The notes: generated from the letters alone by a model not told the origin. A stretch of 64,000 nucleotides of DNA from Pedobacter sp. MR2016-24 (GCF_026239655.1 NZ_JAPIVO010000009.1:186001-250000); one strand, 5' to 3'; positions 1 through 8,531 are shown, counted from the first letter of the stretch. Translations and numbers: made by a program.

Positions 1-80
1 AAAAATGATCCTTCTCCTTTGTCAGACTCTTCCATCAAACGGACAATTTTAGTTTTTGCTTTATCGGTTATTGTGATCAT
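1..80 (-). CDS. IscA/HesB-type iron-sulfur assembly protein (5' part only)
   Basis: The reverse strand opens with an ATG at 78-80 and reads MITITDKAKTKIVRLMEESD before leaving the window. This matches the N-terminus of A-type Fe-S carrier proteins (HesB/IscA/ErpA), which start with a short beta strand, 'T..A..KI..LM.E' and an acidic loop. The conserved cysteines lie outside the window and cannot be seen. It sits directly downstream of the cysteine desulfurase on the same strand with about 60 bases between them, so the two are probably cotranscribed as a small Fe-S assembly unit. Family assignment rests on only 26 residues and is inference. Confidence 0.7.
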   Translation of the reverse strand, partial: MITITDKAKTKIVRLMEESDKGEGSF

Positions 81-141
81 AGCTTTAATTTTAGGATGAT
101 AATAAATGACAGCTAAAAAGATGCCAGATAAATTAATAATG

Positions 142-1341
142 TTATTTAATCAATTTTACTCCTTCAGCCTCCCTGAACATTTCCCACTGTGGAGAGAGGA
201 TTCTGAGGTGACTGACTGCTTTTTTTGTATTTTCAATGGTATAATCAATTTCTTCGGCTGTAGTGAATCTCCCTAAGCCAAAACGAATAGAAGAATGTGC
301 GAGATCATCAGATAAGCCCATGCCTTTTAATACATAGGAAGGTTCCAGGGAAGCCGAAGTACATGCTGAGCCCGAGGAAACAGCTATATCTTTCATGGCC
401 ATCATCAACGCTTCGCCTTCCACATGTCTGAATGAAATATTTAACACATGCGGCAAACGATGAACGGTGTGACCATTTACATAACTTTCTTCTATTCCCG
501 TCAATGCGGTTTCGAGTTTGCTTTTCAATCCTGACAGTCTTTCTGCTTCCTCTGCCATCTCTATGCGGCACAATTCGCAGGCTTTGCCAAAACCGACAAT
601 TCCAGGGACATTTAATGTACCTGAACGCATGCCCCGCTCATGACCTCCGCCATCCAGTTGTGCTGTCAACTTAACCCTTGGATTTTTACGTCGTACATAT
701 AATGCACCTACACCTTTTGGCCCATATAGCTTATGTGCTGTAAATGCCATGAGGTCTATGCCGTCAGTATCTACATTTACAGGTATTTTTCCAACTGCCT
801 GGGTGGCGTCTGACATAAAAAGTGCTCCGTGTTTGTGCGCAATTGCAGAAATCTCTTTTATTGGCTGTATTACACCAGTCTCATTATTACCATACATTAC
901 CGTAACCAGGATAGTTTGTGCTGTCATTGCTGCTTCCAGTTCCGCCAGATCTATCAATCCATTCGCTTTAACCCCGAGATAAGTTACTTTTGCACCTGCT
1001 TTTTCCAGGTGTTTGCAGGTGTCTAAAATAGCTTTATGTTCTGTAGCAGTAGTGATAATATGATTCCCTTTATCCTGATACATTTCAAATACACCTTTAA
1101 TAGCGAGGTTATCTGCCTCGGTAGCACCAGAAGTAAAGATGATCTCTTTATCGGTGCAGCCAACCAATTGAGCTACCTGCTCACGGGCATAATCAACACC
1201 TTCTTCTGCAACCCATCCAAATGCATGACTACGGCTCGCTGCATTTCCGAATTTACTGGTTAAATAAGGCAGCATTACTTCCAGTACTCTTGGATCAAGT
1301 GGTGTAGTAGCATTATTGTCCAGATAAATAGGAAGTTCCAT
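142..1341 (-). CDS. iscS: Cysteine desulfurase (IscS/NifS family)
   Basis: PLP enzyme of 399 residues that converts cysteine to alanine and passes persulfide sulfur to Fe-S cluster scaffolds in the cytoplasm. Visible hallmarks are the N-terminal YLDNNATTPLDP, the PLP-binding region around residues 73-77 (ATEAD), the Schiff-base lysine K204 in FTAHKLYGPKG, and the active-site cysteine C327 in SSGSACTSASLEPS. Spacing and length agree with the housekeeping IscS group. An in-frame ATG at 1368 would add nine residues, but a -7 box lies at 1366-1373 and would put that codon upstream of the transcript start, so 1341 is chosen. The downstream neighbour is an IscA-like carrier. Confidence 0.95.
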   Translation of the reverse strand: MELPIYLDNNATTPLDPRVLEVMLPYLTSKFGNAASRSHAFGWVAEEGVDYAREQVAQLVGCTDKEIIFTSGATEADNLAIKGVFEMYQDKGNHIITTATEHKAILDTCKHLEKAGAKVTYLGVKANGLIDLAELEAAMTAQTILVTVMYGNNETGVIQPIKEISAIAHKHGALFMSDATQAVGKIPVNVDTDGIDLMAFTAHKLYGPKGVGALYVRRKNPRVKLTAQLDGGGHERGMRSGTLNVPGIVGFGKACELCRIEMAEEAERLSGLKSKLETALTGIEESYVNGHTVHRLPHVLNISFRHVEGEALMMAMKDIAVSSGSACTSASLEPSYVLKGMGLSDDLAHSSIRFGLGRFTTAEEIDYTIENTKKAVSHLRILSPQWEMFREAEGVKLIK

Positions 1342-1365
1342 TGTATATGATGATTTGTATCTATG

Positions 1366-1373
1366 CAAAGGTA
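1366..1373 (-). promoter_or_regulatory. -7 promoter box for iscS
   Basis: Reverse strand reads TACCTTTG, a full match to the Bacteroidota -7 box TAnnTTTG, 24 bases before the chosen ATG. No clear -33 TTTG is seen at the expected distance. Confidence 0.5.
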
Positions 1374-1436
1374 TGAAAAAAGATGCCCAACATTAATAAT
1401 ATGCGGCGATCATAAGGTTATTACAGCATGCATTTT

Positions 1437-1444
1437 TACATTTG
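1437..1444 (+). promoter_or_regulatory. -7 promoter box for mce
   Basis: TACATTTG matches TAnnTTTG. Transcription would begin near 1450, just before the ATGs at 1458 and 1464 and after the upstream in-frame ATG at 1428, which argues against that longer start. Confidence 0.5.
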
Positions 1445-1463
1445 TATAACGTATAGGATGAAG

Positions 1464-1871
1464 ATGAATAAAATTGAGCATATTGGTATAGCAGTTAAGG
1501 ATCTTGAGTTATCCTGCAACCTCTATGAAAAGTTACTTGGTGTAACTCCCTACAAAAGGGAACAGGTGTTTTCAGAAGGGGTATATACTGCATTTTTCAG
1601 GACAGGAGAAAGTAAAATTGAGCTCCTGCAGGCTACTACAAACGAGAGTGCAATCGCCGGTTTTATTGCTAAAAAAGGAGAGGGGATCCATCATATCGCC
1701 TTCCAGGTAGACGATATCCTCGCAGAAATGGTCAGGTTAAAAAATGAAGGTTTTACGCTGCTGAACGAAGAGCCAAAAATGGGAGCAGATAACAAGCTTG
1801 TTTGTTTTGTTCATCCCAAAGGTACAGGCGGAGTACTGGTTGAAATTTGTCAGGAACTCAACATAGAATAA
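1464..1871 (+). CDS. mce: Methylmalonyl-CoA epimerase
   Basis: Glyoxalase/VOC-fold enzyme of 135 residues that interconverts (R)- and (S)-methylmalonyl-CoA between propionyl-CoA carboxylase and methylmalonyl-CoA mutase. The N-terminus MNKIEHIGIAVKDL is typical, with metal-ligand candidates H6, H76 or H77 in GEGIHHIAFQVDD, and E127 in GGVLVEICQE. The start was placed at 1464; 1458 (two residues longer) is equally possible, and 1428 is unlikely because of the promoter box at 1437-1444. A 95-residue gene follows after one base and is surely cotranscribed. A carboxylase beta chain for the same pathway lies at 24585-26213. Confidence 0.92.
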   Translation: MNKIEHIGIAVKDLELSCNLYEKLLGVTPYKREQVFSEGVYTAFFRTGESKIELLQATTNESAIAGFIAKKGEGIHHIAFQVDDILAEMVRLKNEGFTLLNEEPKMGADNKLVCFVHPKGTGGVLVEICQELNIE

Positions 1872-1872
1872 G

Positions 1873-2160
1873 ATGGAAGATTTAAAAGCGCTGAGCAGGA
1901 TTATAGGAAATGACTTCGAACTGGAGGAGGAAATATCAGCAGACCAGCTTCGTGAAAAAATGATTTATGCTTTTTCATGGTTACTTGATAATGATATCTC
2001 AAAAATGATGAATATTTTGTATCGTGCTGATGTTGATGAAGATAGGCTGAAGTCCCTGCTGGTTAGCCGTTCTCAATTGCCTTCAGCGGAAGTGATTGCA
2101 GACGAATATATTAGCCGGCAAAGACAGAAAGTAGAGACCAGAAAAAAGTATAGTTCATAA
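1873..2160 (+). CDS. Small conserved hypothetical protein downstream of mce
   Basis: Soluble acidic protein of 95 residues, predicted mostly helical, with no signal peptide or membrane segment. It begins MEDLKALSRIIGNDFELEEE and ends in a basic RQRQKVETRKK tail. I recognise no domain. It starts one base after the mce stop codon, so translation is probably coupled. The tight placement suggests a role linked to the epimerase or methylmalonyl-CoA metabolism, but nothing in the sequence proves this. Confidence 0.75.
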   Translation: MEDLKALSRIIGNDFELEEEISADQLREKMIYAFSWLLDNDISKMMNILYRADVDEDRLKSLLVSRSQLPSAEVIADEYISRQRQKVETRKKYSS

Positions 2161-2174
2161 TTTTTCATTAATTG

Positions 2175-2205
2175 TTGTAAATAAAAAATATAATTAGGAT
2201 ATTTG
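2175..2205 (+). promoter_or_regulatory. Promoter for rpmE2
   Basis: TTG at 2175-2177, a 20-base spacer, then GATATTTG at 2198-2205, one mismatch from TAnnTTTG. Start codon follows 38 bases later. Confidence 0.45.
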
Positions 2206-2243
2206 CATCCTTCAAAATAAGCGACAAATAAGTATATATTCAT

Positions 2244-2492
2244 ATGAAAAAAGATCTTCACCCATCAAACTATAGATTCGTAGTATTTAAAGATATGTCT
2301 AACGAGTACTCTTTCCTAACTAAATCTTGCGTTGATACGAAAGAAACTACAACTTGGGAAGATGGTAACGAGTATCCTCTATACAAATTAGAGATCTCTC
2401 ATACATCTCACCCTTTTTATACTGGTAAAATGAAACTTGTAGATACTGCAGGTCGTATCGATAAATTCAAAACCCGTTACGCTAAGAAATAG
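2244..2492 (+). CDS. rpmE2: 50S ribosomal protein L31, type B
   Basis: Ribosomal protein of 82 residues. MKKDLHPSNYRFVVFKDMSN, then the T-rich middle and the HPFYTGK motif followed by VDTAGRIDKFKTRYAKK are characteristic of the type-B L31. It lacks the zinc-binding CxxC of type-A L31, as expected for this type. A strong terminator follows at 2518-2551 and a promoter-like element precedes it, so it is probably a single-gene unit. Confidence 0.96.
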   Translation: MKKDLHPSNYRFVVFKDMSNEYSFLTKSCVDTKETTTWEDGNEYPLYKLEISHTSHPFYTGKMKLVDTAGRIDKFKTRYAKK

Positions 2493-2517
2493 TTCTACTT
2501 GTTAAAGAAATTATTTT

Positions 2518-2551
2518 AAAGTCCCGTAGCCAATGCTTCGGGACTTTTTTT
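2518..2551 (+). terminator. Rho-independent terminator after rpmE2
   Basis: Nine-base stem AAAGTCCCG (2518-2526) and CGGGACTTT (2539-2547) followed by a T run to 2551. The last T is also the first base of the -7 box of the next gene. Confidence 0.85.
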
Positions 2552-2558
2552 ATTTTTG
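2551..2558 (+). promoter_or_regulatory. -7 promoter box directly ahead of the GlmU-like gene
   Basis: TATTTTTG matches TAnnTTTG and ends only six bases before the ATG at 2565, so the transcript could begin at or next to the start codon. It abuts the T run of the rpmE2 terminator. No good -33 element is visible. Confidence 0.5.
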
Positions 2559-2564
2559 TAGCTT

Positions 2565-3740
2565 ATGATAATTAATCTATTTGATGATAGTGCATGGATC
2601 ACGCTTCGTCCGCTCACTTTTACGAGGCCAGTTGCAGATCTGCGAATAGGAATTCTGACGATTGCCGAGAAGTGGAATAAGTATAGCGATAACGTTGCGG
2701 GATATCGTACTGCTCCTTATTTATCCGCCAAGTATCCTGAAAGCAGCAATGCAGACACTTATATCAATAGTGCTGTCTGTCCAGATGCATCCCTTTATGA
2801 TGCTGTCTCTTCAATGAATGCCGGGGAGGTCCTGATGAAGGATGGATTGGTGATTGCCTATAAACCGGGAAATAGTCAATATCTTACTTTAGCGGATGTC
2901 AGTCAGCTCAAGCCGGTACAGTTTACTTCATCTTTTACACGAATCGTATTTCCTGAAGATATTTTTAAATTCAACGATGCCGAACTGCGCAAGGATTTTG
3001 AATTGCTGACCAAAGGAAGAAGCTCTGCTGCATTGAGCGGTACCAATACAGTGCTGGGTGATCATATTTTTATTGAAGAAGGTGTAGAAGCTGAATGTTC
3101 TACTTTCAATACTTTAAATGGTCCTATTTATCTCGGTGAAAATGCTCAGGTTTGGGAAGGCTGTCATATCAGGGGCTCTTTTGCATTGTGTGGAAATTCG
3201 CAGATAAAGATGGGCAGTAAAATATATGGACAGACAACCATTGGCCCCTTCAGCCGGGTAGGGGGAGAGATAAACAATGCCGTCATATGGGGATATTCTT
3301 CTAAAGGACATGAAGGTTATCTTGGCAATGCGGTAATGGGACAATGGTGTAATATCGGTGCAGACAGTAATAACTCAAACCTAAAAAATAATTATGCGGA
3401 GGTTAAACTCTGGGATTATCCTACGGAAACTTTCAGAAAGACCGGATTGCAGTTTTGCGGATTGATTATGGCAGATCATGCGAAATGCGGGATCAATACC
3501 ATGTTTAATACGGGAACAGTTGTGGGCGTTAGTGCGAATGTATTTGGTGCTGGTTATCCGAGGAACTTTATTCCCGACTTTGCCTGGGGCGGTGCACATG
3601 GTTTTGAGGCCTATAGCCTTGAAAAAATGTTCGAAACAACAGAAAAAGTATATGAACGCAGAAATATTGACTTTAATCAAGTAGAAAAAGATATATTAAC
3701 CGAAGTTTTTGAATTAACAAGGCGCTACAGGCACTTTTAG
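2565..3740 (+). CDS. GlmU-like sugar nucleotidyltransferase/acetyltransferase (Bacteroidota type)
   Basis: Protein of 391 residues from the Bacteroidota-specific GlmU-like family, thought to make UDP-GlcNAc for cell-wall synthesis. The N-terminus MIINLFDDSAWITLRPLTFTRPVADLRIGI is the family's variant of the nucleotidyltransferase start. The second half (about residues 160-350) is a left-handed beta helix with hexapeptide-type repeats such as GENAQVWEGCHIRGS and GSKIYGQTTIGPFSRVGGEI. The classical GlmU pyrophosphorylase signature is not present. Thirty-nine bases separate it from tpiA. Exact reaction is inferred from the family. Confidence 0.8.
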   Translation: MIINLFDDSAWITLRPLTFTRPVADLRIGILTIAEKWNKYSDNVAGYRTAPYLSAKYPESSNADTYINSAVCPDASLYDAVSSMNAGEVLMKDGLVIAYKPGNSQYLTLADVSQLKPVQFTSSFTRIVFPEDIFKFNDAELRKDFELLTKGRSSAALSGTNTVLGDHIFIEEGVEAECSTFNTLNGPIYLGENAQVWEGCHIRGSFALCGNSQIKMGSKIYGQTTIGPFSRVGGEINNAVIWGYSSKGHEGYLGNAVMGQWCNIGADSNNSNLKNNYAEVKLWDYPTETFRKTGLQFCGLIMADHAKCGINTMFNTGTVVGVSANVFGAGYPRNFIPDFAWGGAHGFEAYSLEKMFETTEKVYERRNIDFNQVEKDILTEVFELTRRYRHF

Positions 3741-3779
3741 TCTGCCAGGCCATGTGAGAATTAATCACAATAATATAAT

Positions 3780-4541
3780 ATGAGAAAGAAAATAGTAGCT
3801 GGCAATTGGAAAATGAATACAGATTATGCAGAAGGCATATCTCTGTTCTCAGAAATCGTAAACATTGTAAGAGATGAAAAAAAGGGTGACCAGATTGCCG
3901 TAATTTGTGCGCCTTTCATTCATTTAAACAGCTTGTCAAAATTAGGTGGTGATACAGTTAAAATTGGTGCCCAGAACTGCCACCAGAATGAAAGTGGTGC
4001 ATTTACAGGAGAAATTTCTGCTAAAATGATTAAATCTGTTGGGTGTGAATACGTAATTATCGGACACTCTGAACGACGTCAGTATTTTGCAGAAAGTGAT
4101 GCTTTATTAGCGGAAAAAACGAAAATTGCACTTGCACACGGTTTAATCCCTCTTTTTTGCATAGGGGAAACATTAGACGAAAGAAATAATGGCAACTTTT
4201 TTGAAATCTTAAAAGGTCAGCTGGAAAATGGCGTTTTTGGCTTGGATGAAGCAGATTTTGCTAAAGTAGTGATTGCATATGAACCCGTATGGGCGATAGG
4301 CACCGGTTTAACTGCGACTGCAGAGCAGGCACAGGAAGTTCATGCTTTTATCAGATCAGAGCTGGTTTACAGATATGGTGAAGAGGTTGCTGAAGATACT
4401 TCAATTTTGTATGGCGGAAGCTGTAATCCAAAAAATGCGGCAGAATTATTCGCGCAGAAAGATATAGATGGCGGACTGATAGGCGGTGCTTCTCTTAAAT
4501 CACGTGATTTTGCAGATATCGTTAAAACATTTAATGCTTAA
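3780..4541 (+). CDS. tpiA: Triosephosphate isomerase
   Basis: Glycolytic enzyme of 253 residues interconverting dihydroxyacetone phosphate and glyceraldehyde 3-phosphate. All catalytic positions are visible: K11 in AGNWKMN, H96 in IIGHSERRQYF, and E168 in IAYEPVWAIGTG, followed by the phosphate-gripping loop and the C-terminal GGS and GGASL motifs. Its stop codon shares one base with the prmA start (TAATG), so the two are translationally coupled. Confidence 0.98.
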   Translation: MRKKIVAGNWKMNTDYAEGISLFSEIVNIVRDEKKGDQIAVICAPFIHLNSLSKLGGDTVKIGAQNCHQNESGAFTGEISAKMIKSVGCEYVIIGHSERRQYFAESDALLAEKTKIALAHGLIPLFCIGETLDERNNGNFFEILKGQLENGVFGLDEADFAKVVIAYEPVWAIGTGLTATAEQAQEVHAFIRSELVYRYGEEVAEDTSILYGGSCNPKNAAELFAQKDIDGGLIGGASLKSRDFADIVKTFNA

Positions 4542-5380
4542 TGCAGTATATCAAAGTCATATTTAGTTTTATTAATATCAAAGAATATCAGCAGGATTTA
4601 TTTATAAATGAACTTGCTGATATCGGATTTAATACATTCGAAGACACACACAAGGGATTTGCTGCTTTTATAGATGAAGACTCCTACAGCCATATGCATC
4701 TTAACGATGTGCTGGTTCAGTTTGAAGACGAATTTGAATACAGTTACACAGTAACAGAAATTGAAGCGGAGAACTGGAATGAAGAGTGGGAGAAAAACTT
4801 TGAACCTCTTATTGTTGATGACAGCTGTTATGTAAGGGCTACCTTTCACGAACCCCAGCCGCAATATCAATATGAAATAGTCATAGATCCTAAAATGGCA
4901 TTCGGTACTGGTCACCATCAAACTACAACGATGATGATGCAATACATCCTGGATACTGATGTTAAGGGACAGTCTATTCTTGATATGGGCTGTGGAACCG
5001 GTATCCTTGCTATACTCGCTTCAAAAAAAGGTGCAAGGGAGCTAACTGCTATCGATAATGATGAGGTTTGTTATCTGAGTGCAATAGAAAACACAGAATT
5101 AAACAATATTGATAATATTATTGCAATTTGCGGCGGAAAAGAAGTTATTCCTGCGCATAATTATGATATTATCCTTGCAAATATTAACCGTAATATTCTG
5201 CTGGATCAGATACCTGTCTATGCAGAGGTGTTAAAAACCGGCGGATTGATTTTCTTCAGCGGATTTTATGAGGCGCCAGACCTGCAAATGATTAAAGATG
5301 CTTGCGAAGCATTCCAAATTAATTATTGCGACCATAAGAAGATTGGGGACTGGGTAGCAGCACAATTTAAAAAAGCTTAA
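4541..5380 (+). CDS. prmA: Ribosomal protein L11 methyltransferase
   Basis: SAM-dependent methyltransferase of 279 residues that trimethylates L11. The N-terminal substrate-recognition domain (about 1-90) has the NWNEEWEKNFEP motif. The catalytic domain contains DPKMAFGTGHHQTT, then the SAM-binding ILDMGCGTGILAILA with D148, and the IILANINRNIL motif IV. Starts by one-base overlap with tpiA. The pairing of prmA with tpiA is common in related genomes, as far as I recall. Confidence 0.94.
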   Translation: MQYIKVIFSFINIKEYQQDLFINELADIGFNTFEDTHKGFAAFIDEDSYSHMHLNDVLVQFEDEFEYSYTVTEIEAENWNEEWEKNFEPLIVDDSCYVRATFHEPQPQYQYEIVIDPKMAFGTGHHQTTTMMMQYILDTDVKGQSILDMGCGTGILAILASKKGARELTAIDNDEVCYLSAIENTELNNIDNIIAICGGKEVIPAHNYDIILANINRNILLDQIPVYAEVLKTGGLIFFSGFYEAPDLQMIKDACEAFQINYCDHKKIGDWVAAQFKKA

Positions 5381-5413
5381 TTGATAATATATTAAATTGC
5401 TTTATTTTTTGAT

Positions 5414-6766
5414 ATGCGTATACATTTTATAGCTGTTGGTGGAAGTGCAATGCATAATCTTGCAATAGCTTTACATAAAAAAGGGTTTATTGTAACCGGT
5501 TCTGATGATGCTATTTTTGAACCCTCCAAGAGCAGACTGGCCAGTTACGGCATCTTGCCTGCTAAAATGGGCTGGGATGAGCAAAATATTACTCAGGATC
5601 TCGACGCAGTTATCCTGGGCATGCATGCACTTTTAGATAACCCTGAGCTGGTTAAAGCACAGGCTTTAGGACTGAAAATTTATTCCTATCCTGAGTATAT
5701 TTATGAACAGACAAAAGATAAACAGCGTGTAGTCATTGGCGGAAGCCATGGTAAAACCACTATCACGTCAATGATCCTGCATGTTTTAAATGTACACGGG
5801 AAAGATTTTGATTACCTCGTAGGAGCACAACTGGAAGGTTTTGATACCATGGTCAAAGTGACCGATTCAGCACCTGTTATCATCATTGAAGGAGATGAAT
5901 ACCTGGCATCCCCTATTGACAGGCGACCGAAGTTCCATCTTTACAAGGCAGACATCGGTGTAATCAGTGGAGTTGCCTGGGATCATATCAATGTATTTCC
6001 TACTTATGAAGATTATAAGCTTCAGTTTGATTTATTTATTGATACTATTCAGGCTGACGGCAAACTTATTTATTGTAATGCTGATGAGGATCTTGTTGAT
6101 GTCGTTAATAAAAACAATTCGGCGGTCGAAAAAATAGGGTATACTTTACCCGATTATGAGATTCATGACGGAATAACCCAGTTGATGCCTGAAAAACTGC
6201 CTTTGAAAATTTTCGGTGACCATAACCTGATGAATTTAAGTGCAGCGAAACTGGTTTGCAGCGCATTGGGAATTACAACAGAGCAATTCAATGTTGCTAT
6301 TGTTTCCTTTAAGGGGGCATCCCGCAGACTGGAGTTACTTCATTCTGAAAATAATTCAAATATTTATAAAGATTTTGCACATTCTCCCTCAAAATTGAAG
6401 GCTACAATTGAGGCAGTAAAGTCACAGTTTGAGGAAAGGAAGCTGGTGGCATGTGTGGAATTACACACGTTTAGTAGTTTAAATAAAAATTTTTTGTTGC
6501 AATATGAAAACTCTATGATCCGTGCAGACCTTTCTGTCGTATATATAGACGAAAAAACATTTCAACAGAAAAAAGTGACACCATTTAGCGACATAGATGT
6601 TCGAACAGCATTTAATAGCCCGGGGTTGACTTTTTTCAATGATGTGACTAAGCTTGAAGCCTATTTAAGAGATTTAGATTTCAAAGATACCAACTTATTA
6701 CTGATGAGCTCAGGTAACTTTGGAGGAATGGACCTGGTTAAACTGGCACGCGAGTTGAATACTTAA
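5414..6766 (+). CDS. mpl: Mur-ligase family protein, Mpl-like (UDP-MurNAc:tripeptide ligase)
   Basis: Mur ligase of 450 residues. Mpl recycles murein by joining L-Ala-gamma-D-Glu-meso-DAP to UDP-MurNAc. The N-terminal Rossmann domain begins MRIHFIAVGGSAMHNLAIAL, close to MurC and Mpl, and the ATP loop GGSHGKTTIT lies at about 109-118. The central domain has IIEGDEYLAS and DHINVFPTY, and the C-terminal domain starts near residue 300 with GASRRLELLH. Lack of the longer MurC insertions and the 'SHGKTT' variant favour Mpl over MurC. A T-rich -7-like stretch lies immediately before the ATG. Confidence 0.85.
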   Translation: MRIHFIAVGGSAMHNLAIALHKKGFIVTGSDDAIFEPSKSRLASYGILPAKMGWDEQNITQDLDAVILGMHALLDNPELVKAQALGLKIYSYPEYIYEQTKDKQRVVIGGSHGKTTITSMILHVLNVHGKDFDYLVGAQLEGFDTMVKVTDSAPVIIIEGDEYLASPIDRRPKFHLYKADIGVISGVAWDHINVFPTYEDYKLQFDLFIDTIQADGKLIYCNADEDLVDVVNKNNSAVEKIGYTLPDYEIHDGITQLMPEKLPLKIFGDHNLMNLSAAKLVCSALGITTEQFNVAIVSFKGASRRLELLHSENNSNIYKDFAHSPSKLKATIEAVKSQFEERKLVACVELHTFSSLNKNFLLQYENSMIRADLSVVYIDEKTFQQKKVTPFSDIDVRTAFNSPGLTFFNDVTKLEAYLRDLDFKDTNLLLMSSGNFGGMDLVKLARELNT

Positions 6767-6794
6767 AAGAACAAACACACCTAAATTTATAGTA

Positions 6795-7124
6795 ATGAAC
6801 ATTATCGGTAAAAACATCAGACAACTTCGCCAGAAAAATGGCTGGAGCCAAGGCGAAGTAGCCAAAAGGCTTAACATCTCAATCCCTGCTTTCTCTAAAA
6901 TTGAAACAGGTATTACAGATATCAACATTTCAAGACTTGCTCAGATTGCAAATCTATTTGAAGTTTCAACTATGGATATCATCTCCAAAGAAGGTGAAAA
7001 TCCACAGTCGGTAAATTTTGAGGAGATCAATAATCTTAAAGCTAAACTTTCTTTGAGAGAAGAAGAGATCATTAAATTGCAGAAAAAAGTAATCGATCTT
7101 TACGAAGAGATCAGAGAAAAATAG
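6795..7124 (+). CDS. XRE-family HTH regulator with C-terminal coiled coil
   Basis: DNA-binding protein of 109 residues. Residues 5-60 form a Cro/CI-type helix-turn-helix (LRQKNGWSQGEVAKRLNIS, then SKIETG). Residues about 72-109 are a heptad-rich coiled coil (NNLKAKLSLREEEIIKLQKK) that probably drives dimerisation. It follows mpl by 28 bases and may be cotranscribed with it. It is small enough to be either a housekeeping regulator or an orphan immunity-type regulator; the target is unknown. Confidence 0.85.
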   Translation: MNIIGKNIRQLRQKNGWSQGEVAKRLNISIPAFSKIETGITDINISRLAQIANLFEVSTMDIISKEGENPQSVNFEEINNLKAKLSLREEEIIKLQKKVIDLYEEIREK

Positions 7125-7145
7125 TCCCTCTCTAAGAGAAGGACT
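7123..7145. terminator. Weak hairpin between convergent genes
   Basis: AGTCCCTCTC and GAGAAGGACT pair with one mismatch across the gap between the XRE gene and the convergent acetyltransferase gene. No T run. It may end transcription weakly in both directions. Confidence 0.3.
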
Positions 7146-8253
7146 TATGCATCGTCAGGTGCCGCTTTCCAAAAGTGGCACCTGTTGCTTCATGAATAGA
7201 AAGCATCTTATCATTAAAATCACCTACCCACGATAATTCCAGTTCATCATACTGGTCCATAGGCAGCACATATTCCTTCAGCTTAATAAACAATGCCGAC
7301 TCAAGGCCATGTTTCTGGTAAGCAGATTTAGTCCCCATCACTATTGCACGCATCCGGTTTACGCCTTTCCACCGGCGATAAACGAATTTAAGTTTTTCTA
7401 TCAGTCCCAGGTTTCCTTTAAAATCTTTTATCATTTGATTAGCATCAGGTATGATAACTACAAAAGAAGCGGGTTCTCCGTTCAGGTAAGCGAACCAAAT
7501 TAACTTTTCATCCATTATGGTCTCCATCTGTTTGAAACTCTCCAGAAGCGTTTCTTTTTTAATAGGAACAAAGTTTTCGAAATCTTTCCAGCCATCATTA
7601 TAAATCTCCATCAGATCTGCTACATATTTGTCCGGATTCTTTTTCGAAAAGTGCTCAAAAGTATAACCTGGCTTATTAGAGACCCAGGTGGCAATTTTAG
7701 TGAAACGTTCGGGAAATGGTTTTTTGACAGCCAGGTGATTCGTAATTTGCTGATAAGCGGTTGTAAAGCCATAATTATCAAAAAATGACTGATAGTATGC
7801 CGGATTGTAATTCATTCCGTAAGAAGGGGGCGTGAAGCCTTCGACAAGCAATCCCCAGAACATATCATTTTCACCAAAATTGATTGGACCGTCCATAGCC
7901 GCCATTCCGCGTGCTGCCAGCCATTCTTTTGCGGTATCGAAAAGTTTAAATGCGGCGGACTGATCGTTAATACACTCAAAGAATCCAACACCACCGGTTG
8001 GCTGTTCATATTGATAGGCTTTTTTCTCATTGATAAACGCAGCGATTCTCCCTATCAGATGGCCATTGTCATCCTTCAATATCCATCTGGTACATGAACC
8101 GTGTTTAAAAAAGGGATTTTTATGCGCATCAAATGTTTTTTCAACATCCTGATTCAGCGGGCAGATCCAATTTTTGTCTTCTTTATAAATAAGCAATGGT
8201 ACTTTTAGAAACTCTTTTTTTGTCTGACTGTCAGCAACAGGAATTATATGCAT
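7132..8253 (-). CDS. GNAT-fold protein, YghO-like
   Basis: Cytoplasmic protein of 373 residues resembling the E. coli YghO group. The N-terminus reads FLKVPLLIYKEDKNWICPL and the middle GPINFGENDMFWGLLVEGF; both are typical of this group. The C-terminal half (about 200-373) looks like a GNAT acyltransferase fold with a degenerate acyl-CoA loop. No signal peptide is present. Function of the family is unknown to me. A small acidic-protein gene lies upstream on the same strand with a terminator between them, so this gene is probably transcribed alone. Confidence 0.7.
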   Translation of the reverse strand: MHIIPVADSQTKKEFLKVPLLIYKEDKNWICPLNQDVEKTFDAHKNPFFKHGSCTRWILKDDNGHLIGRIAAFINEKKAYQYEQPTGGVGFFECINDQSAAFKLFDTAKEWLAARGMAAMDGPINFGENDMFWGLLVEGFTPPSYGMNYNPAYYQSFFDNYGFTTAYQQITNHLAVKKPFPERFTKIATWVSNKPGYTFEHFSKKNPDKYVADLMEIYNDGWKDFENFVPIKKETLLESFKQMETIMDEKLIWFAYLNGEPASFVVIIPDANQMIKDFKGNLGLIEKLKFVYRRWKGVNRMRAIVMGTKSAYQKHGLESALFIKLKEYVLPMDQYDELELSWVGDFNDKMLSIHEATGATFGKRHLTMHKSFS

Positions 8254-8270
8254 TTATTCTAATCTTATAA

Positions 8271-8298
8271 TAAAAAAAAAAGCATCTCAAAGATGCTT
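8271..8298 (-). terminator. Terminator after the acidic small protein gene
   Basis: Reverse strand has AAGCATC, a five-base loop, GATGCTT and then a run of about ten T. It ends the gene at 8315-8512. Confidence 0.8.
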
Positions 8299-8314
8299 AT
8301 ATGGAGAATGCTAT

Positions 8315-8512
8315 TTAGTAATTATCGTCATCGTCATCAAAGTCGTCAAATGTATCTAAATCATCTAACGGCAGGTCAAAGTCATCATCATCATCGTCTT
8401 CAAATGTTTTCTTTTTTTCAATTGGATCAAATGAATTTTCATCAGTCATTTCTTTGTCCTGTGCCTCATCATCTAATGGACCTTTCTTAACGGATTTTTT
8501 TGGATTTGTCAT
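8315..8512 (-). CDS. Small very acidic protein
   Basis: Protein of 65 residues with a basic N-terminus (MTNPKKSVKKGPLDDEAQ) and a C-terminal third almost entirely Asp with scattered Phe and Leu (for example FEDDDDDDFDLPLDDLDTF). No signal peptide. A longer in-frame start at 8581 is less likely because a promoter lies inside that stretch (8532-8562). It resembles acidic-tail proteins that bind basic partners or metal, but no family is recognised. Strong promoter and terminator on both sides suggest a real single-gene transcript. Confidence 0.7.
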   Translation of the reverse strand: MTNPKKSVKKGPLDDEAQDKEMTDENSFDPIEKKKTFEDDDDDDFDLPLDDLDTFDDFDDDDDNY

Positions 8513-8531
8513 TTCTCTAAAATAAAATTGC

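Noticed and set aside
1428..1463. Longer N-terminus for methylmalonyl-CoA epimerase
   Set aside because: The extra residues do not fit the family and the -7 box at 1437-1444 lies inside them.
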